DNA of 17,542 nucleotides, from assembly GCA_017853515.1 (NCBI GenBank), contig JAFMJK010000019.1:1-17542 (forward strand), in the 5' to 3' direction. The position numbers and the translations under genes are program-made. Origin of the DNA: Chthoniobacterales bacterium. GTDB taxonomy: Bacteria > Verrucomicrobiota > Verrucomicrobiia > Chthoniobacterales > JACTMZ01. Below are positions 1 to 8,099 of this stretch, piece after piece; position 1 is the first letter of the stretch, and every line of letters begins with the position of its first letter. The notes below the pieces were generated by a model. That model saw only the letters and a list, made by a program, of their open reading frames with translations, ran no database searches and was not told where the DNA came from.

Positions 1-1203
1 AATGCGCGTGAGCAGACGTCCGGCGGCGCCGCCGTCGAGCACGCGGTGATCGAAGCTGAGCGTGAATTGCGCCACGGTCACCGGAAGAAATTGGGCTTTC
101 TCCTTGTCCCACTTCGGTTCGATGCGCCCCGCGCCGAGTCCAAGGAGCACGGTTTGCTCGGGCAGCGGGATCGGTGTGGCCAAGGTGAGGCCGAAGGTCC
201 CGTAATTCGTCACGGTGGAAATGCATTGGCCCATGTCCGCCGGCGTGAGTCTGCGCTGGCGCGCGAGTTCGACGAGACGCGCATACATCGGCACCATTTC
301 GCTCAGCTTGTGTTTGTCCGCGTGGCGGATGACCGGAACGAGCACCCCGTCCTCCGCCTCCACGGCGAAACCGATGTCGATCGAGCTTGGGTGGATGACT
401 TGGCTGCCGATGAGGCGACCGGCCGGCGCGCTGTTTTCGGAAAGCGCAACGGCCAACGCGCGCAGTGCGTAAAGGGAAACGCCCGCTTTTTCCGCGGAGG
501 CTTTGCGGTGCGCGAGCATCTTGTCGAGTTCCACCGGCAGCACCACGGTGGCCAGCGGTCGCGTCCAACTGCGGCGCATGGCATCCGCGACCGCCACGCG
601 CATGGACGAAGCCTCGGTGATCTTTTGCTCCACGAGATTCTCCATGAAGCGCTCGAAATCCTCGATCGTGACGCGTCCGCCCGCGCCGCTGCCGGCCACG
701 CCCGCAAGGTCGGCCGCGCTCAATCCGAGCTCCGTCATGCGCGCCTTCATGCGCGGCGACAAATAAGCCGCGCCGCCCGCGTGCGCCGGAACGGGCAGAC
801 CTTTGATCACCGGTTCGGGTTTGTCCGAGTGCTTGATCTCGGGCTTGGCCTTGCGCTGCTTTTTCGGTTTTTCCGGCGCGCCGGCCGGCATCGATCCGGT
901 GGGCTGTCCGTTCGATGCGGTTTCTTCCGGCTCCAAATATCCCATGCGCTCGGCGTCCTCGTCGGACACTTCCAAATATCCGAGCGTCGCTCCGACCGCA
1001 TAGCTCTCGCCTTCCTTCGCGCGCAATTCGGTCAGCTTGCCATTGCATGGCGCGACCACGCCCATGACGGCCTTGTTTGTCTCGACCTCCATCACATCCG
1101 TGTCTCCGGCCACATCGTCGCCGGGTTGGACGATGAGGCGGACAATGGTGGCTTCGGCGATGGATTCGCCGAGCTGCGGCATGAGGAGAGGAATGCGGGC
1201 CAT
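1..1203 (-). CDS. Dihydrolipoamide acyltransferase (E2) of a 2-oxo-acid dehydrogenase complex, 3' end cut by the window
   Basis: This is the E2 core subunit, which carries acyl groups on a lipoyl arm and transfers them to CoA. The 401 visible codons show the family order. A single N-terminal lipoyl domain (about residues 3-78) has the lipoylated lysine at K44 in ETNKA. A charged Pro/Lys linker (about 98-140) is followed by an E3/E1-binding domain (about 146-183, YLSPRMKARM then GSGAGGRVTIEDF). The C-terminal acyltransferase domain has its catalytic motif DHRVLDG with H386. The frame is open to the window edge and probably lacks only about 15-30 residues. The ATG lies 4 nt after the E1 beta stop and has no obvious ribosome-binding site, so coupling to E1 beta is likely. 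The acyl substrate (pyruvate or branched-chain) cannot be fixed from E2 alone. An E3 gene may follow outside the window. Confidence 0.95.
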   Translation of the reverse strand, partial: MARIPLLMPQLGESIAEATIVRLIVQPGDDVAGDTDVMEVETNKAVMGVVAPCNGKLTELRAKEGESYAVGATLGYLEVSDEDAERMGYLEPEETASNGQPTGSMPAGAPEKPKKQRKAKPEIKHSDKPEPVIKGLPVPAHAGGAAYLSPRMKARMTELGLSAADLAGVAGSGAGGRVTIEDFERFMENLVEQKITEASSMRVAVADAMRRSWTRPLATVVLPVELDKMLAHRKASAEKAGVSLYALRALAVALSENSAPAGRLIGSQVIHPSSIDIGFAVEAEDGVLVPVIRHADKHKLSEMVPMYARLVELARQRRLTPADMGQCISTVTNYGTFGLTLATPIPLPEQTVLLGLGAGRIEPKWDKEKAQFLPVTVAQFTLSFDHRVLDGGAAGRLLTRI

Positions 1204-1207
1204 AAAA

Positions 1208-2173
1208 TTACTGGGTGAGAAGTTTGCGCAGCCGCGCGGCGACGGCCGAGGCGGTCGGTCGGTGCGCCGCCCACAGATCGGGATGATACGGGACGGGTGT
1301 GTCCTTGGCGTTGAGGCGCATCGGCGCGGCGTCGAGAAGTCCGAACCCCTCGGTCGCGATGCGCGAAATCACTTCCGCTGTCACTCCGCCCCACGGCCAG
1401 GCTTCGCCCACGACAAGGAGACGCCCGGTGCGTGCCACCGAGGCGAGCACGGTGTCGGTGTCGAGTGGTTTCACCGTGCGCAGGTCGATCACTTCGATCT
1501 GCCAGCCTTCCTCGACCAGTTCCTCCGCGGCCTGCAGCGATTCGTGCAGCATCGCGCTGTAGGTCACGACGGTCGCGTCGCGTCCGGCGCGCGCGATGCG
1601 CGCTTTGCCCGCAGGTTGCGCGGTGTCGGGGAGCTTGTCCGCTTTGAGGTGGTAATAGAGGAGTTTGTGCTCGCAGAAGATGACGGGGTCGTCGATCGCC
1701 ACCGCCTCGAGCAGCATGCTGTAGGCGTCTTCCACCGTGGCGGGCGTCATGACCACGAGTCCCGGATAGTGCGAATAAATCGCCTCCATGCTCTGGCTGT
1801 GGAACGGACCCGCGCCGAGCGTGCCGCCGCTGGGCAGACGCACCACGATCGGGCAGGGCACATCCGTGCGGTAGTAAAGCGTCGCGGCTTGGTTGACGAT
1901 CTGGTTGAAGCCGACGGTCGAAAAATCGGCGAACTGCATCTCCACGATGGGTCGCGCGCCCTCGATCGCCGCGCCGATGGCCATGCCCACGATCGCGTCC
2001 TCGCTCAGCGGCGAATCCATGACGCGCCCCGGAAATTCCGCCGCCAAATTTTTCGTCGCCTTGAACGCGCCGCCGAACACGCCGACGTCCTGCCCGTAGA
2101 TGAAAACGCGCGGATCGTCGGAGAGCGCTTTTTCCTGTGCCGCGCGTATGGCCTCGAGATAAGTGACGCTCAT
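1208..2173 (-). CDS. 2-oxo-acid dehydrogenase E1 component, beta subunit
   Basis: The 321-residue protein is the beta half of the thiamine-diphosphate-dependent E1, which decarboxylates a 2-oxo acid and passes the acyl group to the lipoyl arm of E2. Family landmarks are GQDVGVFGGAFKAT (27-40), SPLSE with the cofactor-contacting glutamate E58, the block around EMQFADF (78-84), and GPFHSQS (122-128) with the conserved active-site histidine H125. The GVFGGAFKAT and FHSQS blocks resemble branched-chain 2-oxo-acid dehydrogenase E1 beta more than classical PdhB, which has a YQGAYKVT-like segment. The ATG overlaps the E1 alpha stop in an ATGA junction. A GGAGGA ribosome-binding site lies just upstream inside the E1 alpha C-terminus, with short spacing. 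Identity as an E1 beta is secure; substrate specificity is inferred. Confidence 0.95.
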   Translation of the reverse strand: MSVTYLEAIRAAQEKALSDDPRVFIYGQDVGVFGGAFKATKNLAAEFPGRVMDSPLSEDAIVGMAIGAAIEGARPIVEMQFADFSTVGFNQIVNQAATLYYRTDVPCPIVVRLPSGGTLGAGPFHSQSMEAIYSHYPGLVVMTPATVEDAYSMLLEAVAIDDPVIFCEHKLLYYHLKADKLPDTAQPAGKARIARAGRDATVVTYSAMLHESLQAAEELVEEGWQIEVIDLRTVKPLDTDTVLASVARTGRLLVVGEAWPWGGVTAEVISRIATEGFGLLDAAPMRLNAKDTPVPYHPDLWAAHRPTASAVAARLRKLLTQ

Positions 2174-3225
2174 TCGTCCTCCGTGTCGTATTGCCCCTCG
2201 ACAAGGTGTTCCGTCGAGATGGCCTGCCAGTCCTCCGTGTCCGGGTCCGGACCTTTTTCCCGCTGCGCTTTGTTCAGCGCCGCCTCCACCTCGGCCTGCG
2301 CTTCTTTTGTCCACGCGGCAATGTCGGCCGCCGTGGCGGTTCCGGCCTCGATGAGCTGCGCGGCGCCGACGTCGAGGCAATCGCGTCCGACATTGGCTTT
2401 GCGCAGGCCCGGATCGACATAGCCCGCGTCGTCGTGCTCGCCGTGTCCGACGAGCCGGAGCAGCGTGGCCACGACGAGTTGCGGGCCGTGTCCCTCGCGC
2501 GCCGCCTGCACCGCGAGATGCAGGGTCTCGAGGCACGCCGCCGGATCGGTTCCGTCGCATTTGAATCCGGCGATGCCGTAGCCCGCGGCTTTGTCCAGCA
2601 GGTCGGCACAGGCGAACTGCCGGTTGTTCGGCGTCGAGTAAGCGTATTGGTTGTTCGCCACCACGACGACGAGGGGCAATCTTTCGACCGCGGCAAGATT
2701 GACGCCCTCGTGGAAAGCGCCGGTCGAAGTCGCGCCGTCGCCGATGGAAGTCACGCCGACGACGCCCGTTTCCCCGCGCAACCTCCGCGCGTAGAGCCCG
2801 CCCGCCACCACCGGAATGAGCGCGCCGAGATGGCTGATCATCGCGTAGTAGCCTTCCTTCGGCCGTCCGCGGTGGATGTTGCCGTCGCGCCCGCGCATCG
2901 GTCCCTTGGCCGAACCGAGATAGGTGCGCAGCGTGTCGAGCACCGTGTCGCCGAAAGCGAGACGCCCCGCCTGGTCGCGGATGAGCGGACCGAAAATGTC
3001 GCCCTTTCTCAGGAAGATCGCCGACGCCGTGCTGAGGGCTTCCTGGCCTTTGCCCAAAAAGACGCCGCCCTTGATCATGCCGGCACGGTAAAGTGCCGCG
3101 AGTTTCTCCTCCGTGGCACGCGCCAGCAGCATGGTGCGGAATGCGCGCCTTGCCAGATCGGCGTCGACACTTTTGCCCGCCCCCGTTTTTTCCTGCACAG
3201 CCGTGACCATGGGATCGCGGAGCAT
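2170..3225 (-). CDS. 2-oxo-acid dehydrogenase E1 component, alpha subunit
   Basis: The 351-residue protein is the alpha half of the E1 heterotetramer and holds most of the thiamine-diphosphate site. The ThDP/magnesium motif runs from GDG at 162-164 to NN at 191-192, followed by QYAYST. The conserved loop histidine lies in LVGHGEHDDAGY (H261, with DD at 265-266). RDGNIHRG (113-120) precedes the cofactor fold. It is first in an E1 alpha-E1 beta-E2 operon and shares an ATGA overlap with E1 beta. Two starts are possible: ATG at 3225 (MLRDPMV) or ATG at 3210 (MVTAVQE). Neither has a clear ribosome-binding site, and I chose the longer. It faces the peptide ABC transporter operon across an 85-nt gap. 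The C-terminal tail after about residue 320 is acidic. It could serve pyruvate or branched-chain 2-oxo acids. Confidence 0.93.
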   Translation of the reverse strand: MLRDPMVTAVQEKTGAGKSVDADLARRAFRTMLLARATEEKLAALYRAGMIKGGVFLGKGQEALSTASAIFLRKGDIFGPLIRDQAGRLAFGDTVLDTLRTYLGSAKGPMRGRDGNIHRGRPKEGYYAMISHLGALIPVVAGGLYARRLRGETGVVGVTSIGDGATSTGAFHEGVNLAAVERLPLVVVVANNQYAYSTPNNRQFACADLLDKAAGYGIAGFKCDGTDPAACLETLHLAVQAAREGHGPQLVVATLLRLVGHGEHDDAGYVDPGLRKANVGRDCLDVGAAQLIEAGTATAADIAAWTKEAQAEVEAALNKAQREKGPDPDTEDWQAISTEHLVEGQYDTEDE

Positions 3226-3231
3226 AAATCG

Positions 3232-3264
3232 GCCGGGTCGCCGCCTGCAAAGGCAAAACCCGGC
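3232..3264 (-). promoter_or_regulatory. Inverted repeat in the leader of the E1 alpha gene
   Basis: A 7-bp perfect stem (GCCGGGT at 3232-3238, ACCCGGC at 3258-3264) encloses a 19-nt loop that can pair further (GCC/GGC). It ends 6 nt before the E1 alpha ATG at 3225. It lies in the 85-nt divergent gap between the dehydrogenase and ABC operons, where I see no convincing -10 box in either direction. It could be a leader hairpin that affects translation of E1 alpha or an operator; in GC-rich DNA it could also be chance. Confidence 0.3.
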
Positions 3265-3271
3265 ACCCGGC

Positions 3272-3299
3272 GCGGCATTTTGACTCGCTGTGCGGCATT
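3272..3299. repeat. Short direct repeat GCGGCATT, copies 20 bp apart
   Basis: GCGGCATT occurs at 3272-3279 and again at 3292-3299. The copies start 20 bp apart, close to two helical turns, in the divergent gap just upstream of the ABC substrate-binding protein. A TTGACT sequence that could be a -35 box sits between them (3280-3285), but no matching -10 was found. The spacing would suit a regulator binding one face of the DNA. The repeat is short, so chance remains plausible. Confidence 0.3.
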
Positions 3300-3310
3300 C
3301 GGCGGGGAAA

Positions 3311-5392
3311 ATGCGCCGGATGCCCCGCGTGCGGACCTTGATTATCGGTGTTCCCCTTTGCCTCACCGCGGTGACGGCGCTGGCCCTTTGGACCGTTTCC
3401 CGCATCTCGTCCGACAAAAAAAACGAGATGTACATCGGCAGCATCGGCGAGCCGACCACCCTGAACCCCCTCCAGGCCGCCGACTCCGCCGCGGGTGCCG
3501 TCACCGGTGTTATTTTCAACGGCCTCCTGAAATACAATGCCGACCTCGTCATCGAGGGCGACCTCGCCGAATCCTGGACCATGCGGCAACGCAGCACCTT
3601 TTTCTTCGCCAACCCGGAGGAAGCCGTCCAGGCCGCGGCCAACATGGAAGCGCAGCTCGTCGACCGCGCCGCGCTGCATCTCGGCAAATACAGCGTCGAC
3701 GGCGACAAACTCGTCCTCGAGCTCACGCTGCCCGGCGTGGCCGATTCGCAGAAACTCGCCGCCATGTTCGGCGTCGCGCCGCTTGCCGCGAAAACCCTCG
3801 GCATCACCGCGCCCAAACCCTTGGGTGATGCGCTCGAAGATTTTGCCGCGGAAAATCCCGCCGCGCGCGTCGTGCGGGTTTGGACCAACGGCAACCTCGG
3901 CGAAATTGTTTTTCTCGGCGACCCCGACACGGTGCGCGCCGGATTGCAGAAATTCCTCGTCGCGCGCGTCGGGGACAAAGGCCTCGTTCTCGACGACATC
4001 GTCGCGCCTCCTTTTCTCGCCGAGCCCGAAGTGGACTTCCGCTTGCGCGACGGCGTGCGCTGGCATGATGGCGCGCCCTTCACCTCGCGCGACGTGCGCT
4101 TCACCTACAACGCGCTGATGGACGACCGTGTCGCTTCGCCGCGCAAATCCGACTACGAGCTCGTCCTTTCCCTCGCCACGCCCGACGAACGCACCGTGCG
4201 CGTCGTTTACCGGCGTCCGTTTTCCCCCGCGCTCGAGAGCTGGATGATGAGCATCATGCCCGCGCACCTGCTCGAGGATCTCGCGCCCGACCAATGGCCG
4301 ATGAAATTCAACCGCGCGCCGGTCGGCACGGGACCGTTCAAATTCGCCGAGTGGAAAACGAACCAGTTCGTCCGCGTTGTGCGCAACGACGACTACTTCC
4401 GCGGAAGCCCGCATCTCGGCGGTATCGTCTTCCGCGTGCTGCCCGATCCGTTGACCCTGCGCCTCGCCTTCGAGACGCGGCAGATCGATTTCTGGGGTGT
4501 CGACCCGTGGGCGGTCGGCAGTTTCCGCCAGGACGATCGCTTCACTCTCTTCTCCGCACCGAGCAATTCCTACAACTACATCGGCTGGAATTTGCGCAAA
4601 CCCATGTTCCAGGATCTGCGTGTCCGCCAAGCGCTGGCCCACGCGGTCAATATCGGCCAGATGATCCGCTACGTGCTCTACGGCTACGGCGTGCAGAGCA
4701 CGGGCATCTTCACGCCCGAGATGTGGTTCTTCAACCCTGACATCCGACCGCTCGCCTACGACCCCCAAAAGGCGCGTACGCTCCTTGCCGAGGCCGGATG
4801 GAAACCCGGACCCGATGGCATCCTCGAGAAAGACGGTCAGCGCTTTTCCTTCACCCTCATCACCAACAACGGCAACGCCATCCGCAGCGATATCGCCACT
4901 CTCGTGCAGGCCGACCTCAAAGCCATCGGCATCGAAGTCAACGTCGAGATGTATGAGTGGGCCGTCTTCATCAAAAATTTCGTCAACAAAGGCGAGTTCG
5001 ACGCCGTCGTGCTCGGCTGGGCGCTGGGGCAGGGGTTCGACCAATTCCAGATCTGGCACTCCTCGCAGACCGGCCCCGAGCAGTTGAACATGGTCGCCTA
5101 CCAAAACCCCGAGGCCGACCGCCTCCTCCAGGCCATCCGCGAAGAATTCGACCGCGAAACCATCATCGAACTCTGCGGCGAACTCCAGCAACTCATCTAC
5201 GACGACCAGCCTTACATGTTCCTCTTCGTTCCCGAAGGCACCTCGGTCATGTGGAAAAACGCTTTCCGCGTCTACCGGCCGGGCCCCGGTGGCAAGTGGA
5301 TCGACGAGCCGGTGACCATGACCAAAGCCGGCTGGTCGCACTATCTCGAATGGTTTTACCGGCCGGAATATCCGCCGCAACAGGAGAACTGA
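3311..5392 (+). CDS. Peptide-type ABC transporter substrate-binding protein (SBP_bac_5 family) with an extra inserted domain
   Basis: The 693-residue extracytoplasmic solute-binding protein of the DppA/OppA family should capture peptides or similar solutes for the permeases that follow. A basic N-terminus and hydrophobic segment (about 9-29) form a signal or anchor, and no lipobox cysteine is present. Family landmarks are IGEPTTLNPL (45-54), GDLAESW (83-89), FRLRDGVRWHDGAPF (243-257), and later APVGTGPFKF and SNSYNYIGWN. Residues of about 91-241 form an insertion between LAESW and FRLRDG, which are normally only about 10-15 residues apart; this explains the length against the usual 500-600. 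The frame starts at GTG 3290, but I prefer ATG 3311, preceded by GGGGA at about 4 nt; ATG 3320 is also possible. It is first in a four-gene operon, with AGGAGA near its end serving the next gene. Confidence 0.92.
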   Translation: MRRMPRVRTLIIGVPLCLTAVTALALWTVSRISSDKKNEMYIGSIGEPTTLNPLQAADSAAGAVTGVIFNGLLKYNADLVIEGDLAESWTMRQRSTFFFANPEEAVQAAANMEAQLVDRAALHLGKYSVDGDKLVLELTLPGVADSQKLAAMFGVAPLAAKTLGITAPKPLGDALEDFAAENPAARVVRVWTNGNLGEIVFLGDPDTVRAGLQKFLVARVGDKGLVLDDIVAPPFLAEPEVDFRLRDGVRWHDGAPFTSRDVRFTYNALMDDRVASPRKSDYELVLSLATPDERTVRVVYRRPFSPALESWMMSIMPAHLLEDLAPDQWPMKFNRAPVGTGPFKFAEWKTNQFVRVVRNDDYFRGSPHLGGIVFRVLPDPLTLRLAFETRQIDFWGVDPWAVGSFRQDDRFTLFSAPSNSYNYIGWNLRKPMFQDLRVRQALAHAVNIGQMIRYVLYGYGVQSTGIFTPEMWFFNPDIRPLAYDPQKARTLLAEAGWKPGPDGILEKDGQRFSFTLITNNGNAIRSDIATLVQADLKAIGIEVNVEMYEWAVFIKNFVNKGEFDAVVLGWALGQGFDQFQIWHSSQTGPEQLNMVAYQNPEADRLLQAIREEFDRETIIELCGELQQLIYDDQPYMFLFVPEGTSVMWKNAFRVYRPGPGGKWIDEPVTMTKAGWSHYLEWFYRPEYPPQQEN

Positions 5393-5395
5393 TCC

Positions 5396-6358
5396 ATGGC
5401 CGCCTTCATCATCCGTCGCCTCCTCGTCTCGGCCGTCCTGCTGTTTTTCATCAGCATCATTTCGTTTTTCATCATCACCCTCACACCGGGCAGCCCGTAT
5501 CCGTGGGGCGAGCTCAACCCGAAAGTCTCCGAGGAGGTGAAGCGCGTCTTCCGCGAGAAATTCCACCTCGATCGCCCGCTGCACGAACAATACGCCTTCA
5601 TCATGCGCGATCTCTTCACCGGAAATCTGCGCAGCATCAAGGACGAGCGACCCGTCCTCGAAAAAATCGCCGAGCGGCTCCCCGCCACCCTCCTGCTCAA
5701 TATCGGCGCGCTCGCGCTCTCCCTCAGCTTCGGCCTGATGCTCGGTATCTACGGCGCGCGCCACGCCGGGCGACCGCCCGATGTCATCACCAGCGTCATC
5801 GCCTTTATCTTCATCGCGCTGCCCGGCTTCTGGGTTTCCTACCTCGTGGCCATCGCGCTCGTCGATTGGGCCGCCGTGCCGATCCTCGGAACGCACACCA
5901 TCGGTGTCGCCTTCACCAATGGCGCGCAGGTTTTCCTCGATCGCTGGTGGCATGTCATGATGCCCGCTTCCATCCTCGCCATCGGCGGCATCGCCGTGCA
6001 GTCGCGCTTCGTCCGCGCCAGCATGATCGAGACCCTGCGCGAGGATTACATCCGCACCGCGCGCGCCAAGGGGCTCGACGAAAACGCCGTTTTCTACCGT
6101 CACGCCCTGCGCAATTCCATTCGTCCGCTCATCACCGGCATCGGCATGCTGCTTCCGGCGCTGATCAGCGGTGCCGTCATCATCGAAAACATTTTCGCTT
6201 ACCCCGGCATGGGACGCCTCGGCTACGAGGCCGTGCTCGAGCGCGATTATCCCACGCTCGTCGCGCTCAACTTCGTCACCGCCGCTCTTGTCCTGGTCGG
6301 CAACCTCATCGCCGACATGCTCTACGCGGTCGTCGATCCGAGGGTCAGACTCGAATGA
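5396..6358 (+). CDS. Peptide ABC transporter permease, DppB/OppB type
   Basis: The 320-residue integral membrane protein is one of two permease halves that form the inner-membrane channel of the importer. The N-terminus (MAAFIIRRLL, then a hydrophobic helix at about 8-30) matches the DppB family, as do LPATLLLNIGALALSLSFG (95-113) and the C-terminal NPKV/DPRVRLE-type end. The cytoplasmic EAA loop that contacts the ATPase is clear at about 217-245 (EDYIRTARAKGLDENAVFYRHALRNS shortened here: EDYIRTARAKGL, then FYRHALRNS). About six membrane segments are visible. The ATG is 3 nt after the preceding stop and has an AGGAGA ribosome-binding site at 5382-5387. Its TGA overlaps the next ATG (ATGA), which indicates coupled translation. 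Confidence 0.95.
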   Translation: MAAFIIRRLLVSAVLLFFISIISFFIITLTPGSPYPWGELNPKVSEEVKRVFREKFHLDRPLHEQYAFIMRDLFTGNLRSIKDERPVLEKIAERLPATLLLNIGALALSLSFGLMLGIYGARHAGRPPDVITSVIAFIFIALPGFWVSYLVAIALVDWAAVPILGTHTIGVAFTNGAQVFLDRWWHVMMPASILAIGGIAVQSRFVRASMIETLREDYIRTARAKGLDENAVFYRHALRNSIRPLITGIGMLLPALISGAVIIENIFAYPGMGRLGYEAVLERDYPTLVALNFVTAALVLVGNLIADMLYAVVDPRVRLE

Positions 6359-7254
6359 TCACCACCGCGCCCGCACCGATCCAGACCGCGCCCGCCACAC
6401 CCGGCGGACGCGCCTGGCGCCGTTTCCGTCGCAACAAAGTCGGCGTGGCCGCGCTCGTCATGGTCGTGATCCTGGCCATTGTCGCTCTTGTCTTCTTCGT
6501 CTTCGACCGCCTCGGTATCCCGTTTCCCATGGACCCCGACGCGACGAATCTCGAGCGCAAACTCCTCCCGCCCAACCCGGTCAACTGGCTCGGCACGGAC
6601 AACCTCGGACGCGACGTGCTCAGCCGCCTGCTCAATGGTGCTTACATTTCGCTCACCGTCGGGTTCGTTGCCGTGTTCGTGTCGCTTTTCATCGGTGTGG
6701 TCGTCGGCGCCGTCGCCGGATACTTCGGCAAATGGGTCGACAACCTCATCATGCGCGCGGTCGACGCGCTCATGTGCTTCCCCACGTTCTTCCTCATCCT
6801 CACCGCTGTCGCCCTGCTCGGACCGAGTATCTTCAACATCATCTTCGTCATCGGTCTGGTCAGCTGGACCGGCACCGCGCGTCTCGTCCGTGCCGAGTTC
6901 CTCACCCTGCGCGAATCGTCCTACGTGCAGGCCGCGCGCGCCCTCGGTCAGCGCGGATGGAAAATCATCTTCCGCCACATCCTGCCCAATGCCGCCGCAC
7001 CCATCCTCGTCACCGCCGTGCTCGGCGTGCCCGAGGCCATCTTGGCCGAAGCCGGCTTGAGTTTCCTCGGATTCGGTGTGCAGCCGCCGCAGGCCACGTG
7101 GGGCAACATCATTGCCGACGGCAAAACCTACATCCTCGATGCATGGTGGCTGATTTTGTTCCCCGGGCTTGCCATTCTCCTCGCGGCGCTGTCGTTTTAC
7201 CTCACCGGCGACGCGCTGCGTCAGGCGGTCGAAACCCGTTCCGAAAGACAATGA
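6355..7254 (+). CDS. Peptide ABC transporter permease, DppC/OppC type
   Basis: The 299-residue second permease half pairs with the DppB-type protein. The cytoplasmic N-terminus (about 1-30, basic WRRFRRNK) leads into a first helix (about 30-50). The family signature NWLGTDNLGRDVLSRLLNGA (77-96) follows, and the EAA loop is at about 187-211 (ESSYVQAARALG, then IIFRHILPN). The C-terminal block GLSFLGFGVQPPQATWG is also characteristic of DppC. The start ATG at 6355 overlaps the preceding TGA, and the stop overlaps the ATPase ATG, so the two permeases and the ATPase form a tightly coupled set. The residues before the first helix are rich in Ala, Pro and Thr, which looks like a lineage-specific tail. 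Substrate range cannot be read from the permease. Confidence 0.95.
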   Translation: MITTAPAPIQTAPATPGGRAWRRFRRNKVGVAALVMVVILAIVALVFFVFDRLGIPFPMDPDATNLERKLLPPNPVNWLGTDNLGRDVLSRLLNGAYISLTVGFVAVFVSLFIGVVVGAVAGYFGKWVDNLIMRAVDALMCFPTFFLILTAVALLGPSIFNIIFVIGLVSWTGTARLVRAEFLTLRESSYVQAARALGQRGWKIIFRHILPNAAAPILVTAVLGVPEAILAEAGLSFLGFGVQPPQATWGNIIADGKTYILDAWWLILFPGLAILLAALSFYLTGDALRQAVETRSERQ

Positions 7255-8093
7255 GCAAACCACTCCTCCAAGTCCGCGATCTCTGCATCGATTTCGTCCT
7301 CGAAGACCGCACCATCGAGGCGGTCAAAGGCGCCACCTTCGATCTCGCCGCGGGCGAAACGCTGGCCATCGTCGGCGAAAGCGGGAGCGGCAAAAGTGTC
7401 ACCGCGCTCGCCCTCACGCGGTTGCTACCCGTCCCGCCCGCCGTGATCAAACGCGGCGAAATCGAATTCGAGGGCAGGAACGTCCTCACCATGGATGCCG
7501 CGCAACTGCGCAAACTCCGCGGGGGAAGAATCGCCTACATTTTCCAGGAACCGAGCACCTCGCTCAATCCGGTCTACACCGTGCGCAGCCAGATCGCCGA
7601 GGCCGTGCGCCTGCACCGGCCCGATGTCACCGATGTCGACGCCGAGGTGGTGCGCTGGCTCGATGCCGTCGGCATCGTCGATGCGGCCAAGCGCATGCAC
7701 GACTATCCGCATCAATTGAGCGGCGGCATGCAGCAGCGCGTCATGATCGCCATGGCGCTCGCCTGCCAGCCCGACATCCTCGTGGCCGACGAGCCGACCA
7801 CCGCGCTCGATGTCACCATCCAGGCGCAGATCATGGAACTGCTCGCCTCGTTGAAGGAGCGCTTCGGCATGGCCGTCATCCTCATCACGCACAACTTCGG
7901 CATCGTCTCCGGCTTCGCCTCGCGCGTGCTTGTCATGTATCGCGGCAAGATCGTCGAGCAGGGTCCGACCGCCGAAGTCCTGCGCGCGCCCAAGCATGCC
8001 TACACCCGCGCGCTCATCGATTGCATCCCGCAGCTCGGTTCGACGGAAAAGCGCCTCAAGACGATCGACCACGCCGCGCTCGACGCGGCCTGA
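7251..8093 (+). CDS. Peptide ABC transporter ATP-binding protein, DppD/OppD type
   Basis: The 280-residue ATPase powers the importer from the cytoplasmic face. All nucleotide-binding motifs are intact: Walker A GESGSGKS (42-49), Q-loop Q99 in FQEPSTSLNP, ABC signature LSGGMQQR (156-163), Walker B ILVADEP (176-182, with D180 and E181), D-loop TALD (184-187) and switch histidine H214 in LITHN. The FQEPSTSLNP motif and YTRALIDCIP near the end place it in the peptide/nickel group. It is shorter than the typical 320-330 residues because the C-terminal oligopeptide-specific extension is cut short. ATG 7251 overlaps the dppC-type stop. No second ATPase (DppF/OppF) follows, although these importers usually use two; it may work as a homodimer or borrow a partner encoded elsewhere. 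Confidence 0.94.
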   Translation: MSKPLLQVRDLCIDFVLEDRTIEAVKGATFDLAAGETLAIVGESGSGKSVTALALTRLLPVPPAVIKRGEIEFEGRNVLTMDAAQLRKLRGGRIAYIFQEPSTSLNPVYTVRSQIAEAVRLHRPDVTDVDAEVVRWLDAVGIVDAAKRMHDYPHQLSGGMQQRVMIAMALACQPDILVADEPTTALDVTIQAQIMELLASLKERFGMAVILITHNFGIVSGFASRVLVMYRGKIVEQGPTAEVLRAPKHAYTRALIDCIPQLGSTEKRLKTIDHAALDAA

Positions 8094-8099
8094 TTTATG

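Noticed and set aside
2174..6103. A very long open frame on the minus strand running antisense to the ABC genes and joining the E1 beta frame.
   Set aside because: It is antisense to clear ABC transporter genes, has low-complexity charged sequence and no recognisable domain. Long open antisense frames are expected in GC-rich coding DNA. Only its last 321 codons (E1 beta) are real.
8073..8097. Stem GCCGCG-CTCGA-CGCGGC at the end of the ABC ATPase gene followed by TGATTTAT, as a possible intrinsic terminator.
   Set aside because: The stem is only 6 bp, lies inside the coding region and is not followed by a real T-run.
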